This document shows, one piece after another, positions 8,325-15,947 of a DNA stretch of 64,000 bases; positions within the stretch are counted from its first letter, which is position 1; each line of letters starts with the position of its first letter. The notes beneath the pieces were generated by a model that searched no databases, was not told where the DNA came from, and was given only the letters and a program-made list of their open reading frames with translations. A program made the position numbers and the translations under genes. This DNA comes from Rheinheimera lutimaris (GTDB lineage Bacteria > Pseudomonadota > Gammaproteobacteria > Enterobacterales > Alteromonadaceae): contig NZ_JABSOD010000017.1 of assembly GCF_013283795.1 (NCBI RefSeq), positions 1 to 64,000 on the forward strand. Direction: 5' to 3'.

Positions 8325-11176
8325 CGCGTGCGATCAGTACCACACCACGAACGGTATCATCTTATAAAGCGGCTGCCTTGCTGCTGTGCTGCAGCGCGCT
8401 GTTGCCCGGCTGCAGTAGCAATGACACCTCAGCAAACCGGCAGCGATTGGCCGATCTGCCGGCATTTGACCGTAGTATTTTGGCACAGGATGTTGCCGTG
8501 ACAGAGCAACAACTGGATGCCTTGTATCAGCAAATTTTGGCGCTGCAACCGGCGGCGCAAACACGGCAGAAAATTTTATACCGCTTGTCGCAAATGCACA
8601 CCAATCAACTGGAGCGGGCAGAGCTGCCGCCTGAAGCAGAGCAGGCAGCATTGTTGCAGTTAGTGGCGCGCTACCGGCAATTACTCAGCGACTATCCGCA
8701 GGATCCGAACAACGAGCTGATCCGCTATCAGTTAGCGCGCAGCTATGATTTACTCGGCCAGCAACAGGCGTGCCTGCAGCAGCTGGATATGTTGTTACAG
8801 CATTATCCTGCTTCGGTGTTTGCTGCTGAAGTCTGGTTTCGCAAGGCCGATATTCATTACAGTCAGGGCGATTATGACGCGGCACTACCGGCCTTTTTAG
8901 CGGTATTAAACGGCTCTGATGCCGCTTTGGCGCAGCATGGTCGTTATATGGCCGGTTGGAGTTACTTTAAGCTGCAACGATTTGAACAAGCTGACGAGCA
9001 GTTTTTACAGGTGTTAGACCAAAGCTACAGCGAACTGCTGCTGACAGAACAACAACAGCCGCAGCAAAGCCTGCGTGATGAAGTGCTGCGTACCTTAAGC
9101 ATTTCGTTAAGCTATCAGCAGCAGGGCCAAAGCTTACAGTCGCTGTTAAAGCGGGTGCACTATCAGCGTGGTGAACGGCCGCTGGCTTTGCTGGCCGAAT
9201 TGTATCAGGGGTTGGCAGAGTTTCTGGCGGCAAAAGATTTAACAGCCGCCAGCCTCGATACGTACCGGTTGTTTATTGCTGATTACCCGCACAATTTAAT
9301 TGCCGCGCGTTTTCAATTGCATATTATTCAGCACTATTTAACCCATGCTGATGCAGAGCAGGCATTGGCTGCACAGCAGCGTTATATCGCGCTGTTTGGC
9401 CCGCAGTCTGAATTTTGGCGCCTGGCACGGCGTGAAGAACTGGCAGAAGTGCAACCGCAGTTGTTGCAGTATCTGGATTACTTTGCCCGCAAACAATATG
9501 CAGCGGCAGGGGCATTGCCGGTAGCGACAGCGGCGGATGCCTTTGATGCTGCGGCCGGTTTATGGCTGCAAATGCTGGCCGTACTACAAGACCCCTTGTT
9601 GCAACAGACCGCCTTGCCCGGCTATTCGGTAGCGGATATCCGCTATTTACTGGCCGAGTCCTATGCCGGTGCAGCCAGCCAGGAGCAAGCGCTGGCACTG
9701 TACACTGAGCTGGGTTATGGCCCGGCGGCTGCCGATGCCAGCTTGTTTACCCCACAGGATGCTGCTTATAAAGCGTTATTGCTAAGTGCAGAGCTGGCAG
9801 CGGTAAGCGAAGCCAATGCACTGCGGTTATGGCAGCAGCAAAGCGACTTTGTCAAGCAGCACAGCAGCCATCCGGCGGCGCAACAAGTGGCATTGCAGCA
9901 ATTGCAGCAGCGTTACAGCGAACAAGATTATCAGGGCGTGCTGTTGCACAGCCAGCAGGTGACCGCCTGGCCGGTGGCGGCGCAAAGCCAGCCGGCATTA
10001 GTGCTTGAAGCACAGTTTTTACACAGTCAAAGTGAGCTGGCCCTGCAGCAGTATGCGGCAGCAGAGCAAAGCATTAGTCTGCTGTTAACCAAGCAATTGG
10101 ATAAGCCGCGCCGCAGCTTACTGACAGAGCAGCTGGCCTCGGCTATTTATCAGCAAGCACAGCAGCCCGGCGCCTCCACGGAAGCCGTGCAAGGTCATCT
10201 GCAGCGCTTGCTAACCGTCCTGCCGGATTCGGCCTATCACGAAGCTGCCGCCTATCAGCAAATCAGCTTGCTGCTTAGTGCAAAAAGCTGGGCTGCAGCG
10301 ATACCGCTGTTAAGCGCGTTTATTCAGCGTTACCCGCAAACGGAGCGCGGTGTGGCAGCCAAAGCGCAGTTACTCGACAGCTATGAACAGTCAGAACAGT
10401 GGGATAAAGCCGCAGCAGAATTGACAAAATTGGCCGGCAGCGCAGCTGAGCCGGAGCAGCAACGCGAAGCGCTGTATCTTGCGGCGCAGTATTATCAGCG
10501 CAGCGGTGATAACAGCAAGGCACTGGATAACTGGCGCAGCTACGCCAACCGCTATCCGCAGCCGCACTTATTGGCGCAGGAAGCGCGCTATCAATTGGTG
10601 CAGTTGTATCAACAGCAGAATGATGTGTACCGGCAGCATTTTTGGCGCGACAAAATAGCGGCATTTGAGCAGCAATTTGCCGAGGCGGGTAACGAGCGTA
10701 CACAGCAATTGGCAGCGCAGGCGTTGCTGGAGCTGGGCCGGCATGAAAGCAACTTGTTTGCTGCGGTGCGGCTGGCACATCCGCTGGCACAAAGCCTGAA
10801 GAAAAAACGTTTACATATGGCTGCTGCCATTAAACGCTATGAGCAAAGCATGCAGTACGGTATTGCCGGTTTACTCAGCGAAGCGCAGTTTCGCGTGGCT
10901 GAACTCTATCAACAAATGGCCAAAGCGCTGCTCGATTCTGACCGGCCCAAGGGCTTGGACGAGCTGGCACTGGAAGAATATGAGTTGCTGCTGGAAGAGC
11001 AGGCCTATCCGTTTGAAGAGCAAGCCATTGCTATTTATCAGCAGAACACCCGTTTAACCCGACAACAGTTGTGGGATGAGTGGATCCGGCAAAGTTTTTC
11101 GCGGCTGGCGGTATTGTTACCGGCTAAATTTAATAAAACCGAAGCCTACAGCGGGGTGGCCGATGAAGCGAATTAA
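8321..11176 (+). CDS. Large multi-TPR outer-membrane lipoprotein
   Basis: 951 aa. A lipoprotein signal (LLPGC, Cys31) is followed by tetratricopeptide-type repeats across most of the chain, for example LIRYQLARSYDLLGQQQACLQ, VWFRKADIHYSQGDYDAAL and YLAAQYYQRSGDNSKALDNW. The size and layout recall the large TPR proteins of the Myxococcus Glt complex (GltD/AgmU class). I infer a structural role spanning the periplasm. The start overlaps the previous gene by four bases, and the next gene starts inside its 3' end. Confidence 0.65.
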   Translation: MTRAISTTPRTVSSYKAAALLLCCSALLPGCSSNDTSANRQRLADLPAFDRSILAQDVAVTEQQLDALYQQILALQPAAQTRQKILYRLSQMHTNQLERAELPPEAEQAALLQLVARYRQLLSDYPQDPNNELIRYQLARSYDLLGQQQACLQQLDMLLQHYPASVFAAEVWFRKADIHYSQGDYDAALPAFLAVLNGSDAALAQHGRYMAGWSYFKLQRFEQADEQFLQVLDQSYSELLLTEQQQPQQSLRDEVLRTLSISLSYQQQGQSLQSLLKRVHYQRGERPLALLAELYQGLAEFLAAKDLTAASLDTYRLFIADYPHNLIAARFQLHIIQHYLTHADAEQALAAQQRYIALFGPQSEFWRLARREELAEVQPQLLQYLDYFARKQYAAAGALPVATAADAFDAAAGLWLQMLAVLQDPLLQQTALPGYSVADIRYLLAESYAGAASQEQALALYTELGYGPAAADASLFTPQDAAYKALLLSAELAAVSEANALRLWQQQSDFVKQHSSHPAAQQVALQQLQQRYSEQDYQGVLLHSQQVTAWPVAAQSQPALVLEAQFLHSQSELALQQYAAAEQSISLLLTKQLDKPRRSLLTEQLASAIYQQAQQPGASTEAVQGHLQRLLTVLPDSAYHEAAAYQQISLLLSAKSWAAAIPLLSAFIQRYPQTERGVAAKAQLLDSYEQSEQWDKAAAELTKLAGSAAEPEQQREALYLAAQYYQRSGDNSKALDNWRSYANRYPQPHLLAQEARYQLVQLYQQQNDVYRQHFWRDKIAAFEQQFAEAGNERTQQLAAQALLELGRHESNLFAAVRLAHPLAQSLKKKRLHMAAAIKRYEQSMQYGIAGLLSEAQFRVAELYQQMAKALLDSDRPKGLDELALEEYELLLEEQAYPFEEQAIAIYQQNTRLTRQQLWDEWIRQSFSRLAVLLPAKFNKTEAYSGVADEAN

Positions 11177-11798
11177 GGTCAGTCTGGCGCTGGCAGTTTT
11201 GTGGCTAAGCGGCTGCAGCTTGCCAACAGCTGTGCCGCCAACACCGGTGCTGCAGCCGGCAGAGACCACCGCTGCTATTAACCAACCGGCATTGACGGCG
11301 GTACAACAACAGCAGTTTGAGCAGGCAAAGCAGCAGCTGAATGCCGGTAATTTTGCATCCGCCAGCGCCTTATTGCAGCCGTTAGCCGCGCAGTTGCCCA
11401 AGCTAACCGGTATCAGCTATAACCTGGCGCTCAGCCAATGGCAGGGCGGTGATATCAGCGCAGCACAGAAAAGTTTAGCGCAGCTGCTGGCCGCTTCGCC
11501 GCAGTTCAGTGACGGCCACAATTTGTCCGGCATACTGGCCAGGCAGCAAGGCAATTTTCGCCAGGCAGAGCGCCATTTTCAACGCGCGTTACAAGCGGAT
11601 GCCGGGTATGCCGCGGCGCATAAAAACCTCGCCTTTTTGTACGAGCTGTATTTAGGTGAGCCATTGCAGGCGCATTATCATTATCAGCAGTACTATGCCT
11701 TAACGCAGGACGAACAGGTTAAAGTGTGGCTGGCCTTGCTGGAGCAGGAACTGGATCAAGTGCCGGAGCAGTCAGCGAAGGAGCCGGATGATGAATAA
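11163..11798 (+). CDS. TPR lipoprotein (GltE-like)
   Basis: 211 aa from the ATG at 11163, which gives a standard lipoprotein signal with lipobox LSGC; the longer frame from 11076 would bury it. A proline-rich linker is followed by about four TPR units (QFEQAKQQLNAGNFASASAL; HNLSGILARQQGNFRQAERH; AAHKNLAFLYELYLGEPLQA). It ends in an acidic tail. Lipoproteins of this size with TPRs sit in Glt-type clusters (GltE). Overlaps on both sides indicate one transcript. Confidence 0.65.
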   Translation: MKRIKVSLALAVLWLSGCSLPTAVPPTPVLQPAETTAAINQPALTAVQQQQFEQAKQQLNAGNFASASALLQPLAAQLPKLTGISYNLALSQWQGGDISAAQKSLAQLLAASPQFSDGHNLSGILARQQGNFRQAERHFQRALQADAGYAAAHKNLAFLYELYLGEPLQAHYHYQQYYALTQDEQVKVWLALLEQELDQVPEQSAKEPDDE

Positions 11799-12093
11799 CG
11801 CTTTATTAGTGTCAGCTTTGTTACTGCTCAGCAGCGGATTATGCGCGCAGCAACGGGAACAAACCGTACAGCTGGAGAGCACTATCAGTGGCAATCAGGA
11901 ACAGCCGAAAACCATTTATGTACTGCCGTGGCAAAGTCCGGTAAGCCTGATCCGCATTCCCGGCCAGCCGTTACAGCCGCCGGCGGCAACGGTATCGCCG
12001 CTGGATCGCAGCCAGTTTTTACGTTTTATTGCCGTACAACAAAGCAATACGACATTACCAACAACACAATCAGTTAACTCAAAAGAGCAATAA
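11788..12093 (+). CDS. Small periplasmic protein of unknown function
   Basis: 101 aa. A signal peptide (cleavage near LCA/QQ) precedes a short domain with YVLPWQSPVSL and PGQPLQPP. I recognise no family. Its place directly before the TolQ-like gene and the overlap with the TPR lipoprotein gene suggest an accessory part of the same machine. ATGs at 11788 and 11791 are adjacent and either could be used. Confidence 0.55.
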   Translation: MMNNALLVSALLLLSSGLCAQQREQTVQLESTISGNQEQPKTIYVLPWQSPVSLIRIPGQPLQPPAATVSPLDRSQFLRFIAVQQSNTTLPTTQSVNSKEQ

Positions 12094-12106
12094 GAGGATG
12101 TTTTTC

Positions 12107-12766
12107 ATGGATTTTTTTAACGGCATAGTACGGTTTTTACAGGAAGGCGGTGTGTTTATATACCCCATCGCGTTTATCCTGGTGCTTGGCATAGTGATCG
12201 CCGTTGAACGCTGGTGGTTTTTACGCAGTGTATATGGCGTAAACCAACGCGCCATGGCGCAGGTACAAAGCGCTGTAGGCCAGGCCGATACCGCGCGTAT
12301 TCTGCAGTTAGCGGCCAATAGCGCTGCACCGTTGTTGACTATGCTGGCCAGCGGTGTAAACCGCTTACGCTCTTCGTCACGGCGGGAAGATATGGAATAC
12401 GCCATGGAAGAAGTGGTGCTGGAATACAGTTTGCGCTTGCAAAAACGTACGCCGTTTTTAGCCACTTTGGCCAACGTGGCCACGTTGCTGGGCTTACTGG
12501 GTACTATTATGGGGTTAATCGCCGCGTTCTCGGCAGTAGCCAATGCCGACCCGTCCGAGAAAGCCAGCTTACTGTCTTCGAGTATTTCAGTGGCGATGAA
12601 TACTACGGCCTTTGGTTTAATTACCGCTATTCCGCTGGTATTTGTGCATGCCTTATTGCAGGGAAAAACCGCCAGTATTATCGATACCATGGAAATGGTC
12701 GGTATTAAACTGATGAACAGTATTGCCAAACAAACTGATGGTGGCGCGGATGATAAAAAGGCGTAA
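12107..12766 (+). CDS. MotA/TolQ/ExbB proton-channel protein (AglR-like)
   Basis: 219 aa from the ATG at 12107; AAGAGG ends nine bases upstream, whereas the ATG at 12098 is too close. Three membrane segments are visible: about 16-38 (FIYPIAFILVLGIVIAVERW), about 118-140 (LGLLGTIMGLIAAFSAV) and about 160-185 (MNTTAFGLITAIPLVFVHAL). The GLLGTIMGLI and T.FGL.TAIP motifs are diagnostic of the TolQ/ExbB/MotA family. With the two ExbD-like proteins it should form an inner-membrane proton-driven motor that energises the TonB-like protein at 13789. Confidence 0.88.
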   Translation: MDFFNGIVRFLQEGGVFIYPIAFILVLGIVIAVERWWFLRSVYGVNQRAMAQVQSAVGQADTARILQLAANSAAPLLTMLASGVNRLRSSSRREDMEYAMEEVVLEYSLRLQKRTPFLATLANVATLLGLLGTIMGLIAAFSAVANADPSEKASLLSSSISVAMNTTAFGLITAIPLVFVHALLQGKTASIIDTMEMVGIKLMNSIAKQTDGGADDKKA

Positions 12767-13268
12767 AGCACCCCTTGCCGATGCCGAGCTTGATATCACG
12801 TCCTTTATGAACCTGATGATCGTGCTGGTACCGGTATTGCTGCTAAGCCTGGTGTTTGCGCAAATTCGCGTGCTGAACATTCAGCTGCCGCCGTTAAGCG
12901 AACAGCAACTGCAGCAAGAGCAAGAACAGCCACAGCAACTGGAGCTGGAAATTCATGCCGACCGGTTACGGCTTAATTATCCTGCCGGCGAGCCGTTGCG
13001 GGTATTTGAACTGACAGAGCAGGGCCAGCTGGATTTTGCGGCGTTAAGCCTGTATCTGCAGGATTTAAAGCTGACCTTTCAGCAGAAGAATATTGAAAAG
13101 CAGGACATTACTATTCTGGCGCCGGATGAGTTGGACTACCAAACGTTGGTAACGGCAATGGACACAGTGCGTTCGTTTAAAGCTGTTGTGGTGGCGCAGG
13201 TGGTAGATGCTGAACTGTTTCCGCAAATCTCGCTTGGCCAGTTACCGGCAACGGAGGGTGCAGAATGA
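12750..13268 (+). CDS. ExbD/TolR-like protein 1, Asp replaced by Asn
   Basis: 172 aa from the ATG at 12750, inside the 3' end of the TolQ-like gene. One N-terminal membrane segment (about 18-38, FMNLMIVLVPVLLLSLVF) is followed by a periplasmic domain. In ExbD and TolR this segment begins with a conserved proton-carrying Asp; here the matching position appears to be Asn21 (SFMNLM). The second ExbD-like protein (13265) keeps the Asp, so the motor may have unequal stator subunits. The central acidic/Gln stretch (QQEQEQPQQ) is a linker. Confidence 0.82.
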   Translation: MIKRRKAPLADAELDITSFMNLMIVLVPVLLLSLVFAQIRVLNIQLPPLSEQQLQQEQEQPQQLELEIHADRLRLNYPAGEPLRVFELTEQGQLDFAALSLYLQDLKLTFQQKNIEKQDITILAPDELDYQTLVTAMDTVRSFKAVVVAQVVDAELFPQISLGQLPATEGAE

Positions 13269-13792
13269 AAATGTCATTTCGTGCCAAACGGCTGGAGCGG
13301 CAAAACCAGCGCCTGGCGCAGGCCAGCAAGCTGAACCTGGTGGCGCTGATGGATATTTTTACCATCCTGGTGTTTTTTTTAATGGTAAACCAGTCTGAAG
13401 TTAAAGTGTTGCAAAGCAATAAAGACATCAGCCTGCCACGCTCGGTGTCAGAGCAGTTGCCTGGCGAGAAAGTCATGTTAACCATTACCGCTAACGGCAT
13501 TCTGGTGCAGGGTAAGCCGGTATGGCAGGGCGACTGGCGGCAAGACAGCAGCCTGTGGTTGACCGACCTGACCAACGCGCTGACAACAGAACTGAATTAT
13601 CTGTCCGGTCGCGCCGGGCCCTTGCCTGAAGCACAACAGCCAAACGGTCGTGCGTTAACAATATTGGGCGATGCCGCTACGCCGTATGCATTGCTGCGGC
13701 AATTGATGGCGATCTGCGCTGCGACTGAATATCGCGATTTATCGCTGGCCGTAGAAACCATGCCAGCCAGCACTGCAGCGGAGGCTCCATGA
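13265..13792 (+). CDS. ExbD/TolR-like protein 2
   Basis: 175 aa. A basic N-terminus and one membrane segment (about 24-43) with LMDIFTILVFFL, keeping the ExbD/TolR Asp (Asp30), are followed by a periplasmic domain. The start overlaps the first ExbD gene by four bases. Two different ExbD proteins beside one TolQ protein is also the arrangement of AglR-AglQ-AglS in Myxococcus. It should carry the proton-transfer residue of the motor. Confidence 0.82.
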   Translation: MKMSFRAKRLERQNQRLAQASKLNLVALMDIFTILVFFLMVNQSEVKVLQSNKDISLPRSVSEQLPGEKVMLTITANGILVQGKPVWQGDWRQDSSLWLTDLTNALTTELNYLSGRAGPLPEAQQPNGRALTILGDAATPYALLRQLMAICAATEYRDLSLAVETMPASTAAEAP

Positions 13793-14727
13793 CCACGCTG
13801 ACCATGGCGGGCTTTGACACGCCGCAGTTTGAAGATAAACGTTTTTACCGCCTGTTATGGCTGGGTTTTGTGTTATGGCTGCTGTTTGCTGTATTGATAC
13901 CGGCGTTGACGGTACCTGAACGTAGCCGCCAGCTGCAGGAGCAACTGCCGCCGCAGTTAGCGCGGGTCATGTTGGAGGAGCGCAAAGCGCCACCACCACC
14001 TGAGCCGGAGCCGGTGCCTGAGCAAGTAACAGAGCCGGTGAAACCGGAACCGGTGCCCGAGCCGGTGGCTGCCACACCGGAGCAGGTTAAACCCGATCCG
14101 CAACAGGCACGCCAACAAGCAGAGCAAGCCGGTTTGATGGCGATGCGCGATGATTTGGCGGCACTGCGGCAAAGTTTCCAGCTGAATAACAGTACACCGC
14201 AGGTAAAAAGCCGCGGTGAACAGCAAGCCACTCAGGTCGAGCGTAAACTGCTGCGCAATGAGGCAGCAAAAAGCTTTGCCAGCGCCGAAGCTGCCGCGGT
14301 AGCCGGTGATATTGCCCGTTCAGAGCTGGCCGACACCGGCAGTACCCGGCTGGCAGAAACTGAGCTAAAAGGCTTGTCTGCCAATGCGCCGCAGCAGCAA
14401 CAAAGCCGCAGCACTGCTGATAGCAGTGGCGGGCCGCAGGGACGTTCGGAGGCCACAATCCGCCGTGTGCTGGAAGCCAATAAAAGCAGTTTATATACCC
14501 TGTACAGCCGGGCGCTGCGGGCTAACCCGCTGTTAAAGGGCAAGGTGGTGTTTGAGTTGGTGATCCGTCCGGACGGCAGTTTGGCCGAAGTGAATATCGT
14601 GCAAAGTGAGCTGAACGACAGCAAGCTGGAGCGGCAACTAACGTTACGCTTACGCTCAGTCAATTTTGGTGCCGAGGCAGTAGCCTTAACCCGTTCGCAG
14701 TGGACGGTTGAGTTTTTACCGGGCTGA
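13789..14727 (+). CDS. TonB-like AgmX/PglI C-terminal domain protein
   Basis: 312 aa. Cytoplasmic N-terminus, one membrane helix (about 22-41), then a Pro/Glu/Val-rich rigid stretch (about 63-100, PPPPEPEPVPEQV) and a C-terminal domain (about 225-312). That domain has the AgmX/PglI pattern I.R.....SLYTLYSRAL..NP.LKGKVVFE.VI.PDGS. This is the layout of an energy transducer that reaches across the periplasm. It overlaps the ExbD2 gene by four bases. In Myxococcus the homologous domains occur in GltG/GltJ; I infer an equivalent role. Confidence 0.8.
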   Translation: MTTLTMAGFDTPQFEDKRFYRLLWLGFVLWLLFAVLIPALTVPERSRQLQEQLPPQLARVMLEERKAPPPPEPEPVPEQVTEPVKPEPVPEPVAATPEQVKPDPQQARQQAEQAGLMAMRDDLAALRQSFQLNNSTPQVKSRGEQQATQVERKLLRNEAAKSFASAEAAAVAGDIARSELADTGSTRLAETELKGLSANAPQQQQSRSTADSSGGPQGRSEATIRRVLEANKSSLYTLYSRALRANPLLKGKVVFELVIRPDGSLAEVNIVQSELNDSKLERQLTLRLRSVNFGAEAVALTRSQWTVEFLPG

Positions 14728-14748
14728 TAGCAGCCGGAGGTGATACAA

Positions 14749-15945
14749 ATGCGTTATTTACCCTATGCCCTTTTGCTGGCGTTTGGCAGCCTGCTGCTAA
14801 GCCCAACCGCAGCGGCCGGCTCACTGGAGCAGGCCAAGCGGCTGCATGACCGTATTGCCGGCGTGCCGGCTGATGCTGCGACACTAAGCCAGATGCAGGC
14901 ACTGATTGACGGCGGTAATGCAACAGCCGCCGCTGAGTTGGCAATGCAGCACCCGGATTTTTACCGTACCACACTCAAGCTGTTTGCTGCCGCAGCCACT
15001 AACCGCGATCAGGATGTGTTTGAGCCGCTGAATGACTACAGTGCTACCGTTATCGGCCTGGTGCGGGATGAGGTGGATTTTCGCCAGTTACTGCAAACCG
15101 ACATTTTATATGTCGGGGCCGACAGCCTGGGCTTGCCGCCGTATCAGAGCAACAACAATGAGCATTATCTGGCGCTGGAGCGCCAGGCGGTAGATTTAGC
15201 GCAGCATTTACAACCCAGAGCACAAAGCACACTGAACGGCATTCCCTCTGAGGCCGCTGCCGGCGTGATGACCAGCCGAGCGGCGGCCAAAGCGTTTTTC
15301 TACCTCGGCACCAACCGGGCCATGTTCCGTTTTACACTGATGAACCAGCTCTGTACCGATTTGGAGCCGCTACAGGATATCACCCTGCCGACAGATCGTA
15401 TTCGTCAGGATGTCAGCCGCAGCCCGGGCGGCGACAGCCGAATTTTTAATAACCGTTGTGTTGGTTGTCATGCCGGCATGGATCCACTGGCTCAGGCTTT
15501 TGCTTATTATGATTATCAGTTTACTGATGAAGACGGCAGTAACGGCCGGATTTTTTATCAGCAAAGCGGCACACAAAACGATATAACGCAAAGCCGCGTG
15601 CAACCTAAATACCATATTAACGCCGGTAGTTTCCCGTACGGCTTTCGCACCCCGGATGATAGCTGGAGCAATTATTGGCGCGAAGGCCAAAACCAGTCTT
15701 TGGGCTGGGATAACAGCTTGCCAGGCAGTGGCAGCGGCGCCAGAAGTTTGGGAGAAGAGCTGGCCAACAGTACCGCTTTTGCTCAGTGCCAGGTAAAAAA
15801 AGTGTTTCGTACCGTATGCTTACGCGAGCCGGAAAGCCTGGCCGATGTGAATATGCTGCACACTGTGACTGACGATTTTCGGGCCGGGGGTTATCTGTTG
15901 AAGCAGGTATTCGCTGACACTGCCACTTATTGTATGGGAGACTAG
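14749..15945 (+). CDS. Exported DUF1588-like CxxCH protein
   Basis: 398 aa from the ATG at 14749, with GGAGG eight bases upstream. A signal peptide ends near AAAG. The key segment is C237-VG-C240-H241-AGMDPLAQAFAYYDY, which matches the DUF1588 pattern (CxxCH followed by DPLG.A...FD) of the planctomycete/myxobacterial DUF1592-DUF1588 proteins, so it probably binds haem c. The DUF1501-like protein at 18385 is the customary partner of such proteins. It is likely secreted or surface located. The substrate is unknown. Confidence 0.65.
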   Translation: MRYLPYALLLAFGSLLLSPTAAAGSLEQAKRLHDRIAGVPADAATLSQMQALIDGGNATAAAELAMQHPDFYRTTLKLFAAAATNRDQDVFEPLNDYSATVIGLVRDEVDFRQLLQTDILYVGADSLGLPPYQSNNNEHYLALERQAVDLAQHLQPRAQSTLNGIPSEAAAGVMTSRAAAKAFFYLGTNRAMFRFTLMNQLCTDLEPLQDITLPTDRIRQDVSRSPGGDSRIFNNRCVGCHAGMDPLAQAFAYYDYQFTDEDGSNGRIFYQQSGTQNDITQSRVQPKYHINAGSFPYGFRTPDDSWSNYWREGQNQSLGWDNSLPGSGSGARSLGEELANSTAFAQCQVKKVFRTVCLREPESLADVNMLHTVTDDFRAGGYLLKQVFADTATYCMGD

Positions 15946-15947
15946 TG

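Noticed and set aside
12079-12771. 230-aa minus-strand frame opposite the TolQ-like gene
   Set aside because: It is complementary to a clearly conserved proton-channel gene and shows no family features or ribosome site.
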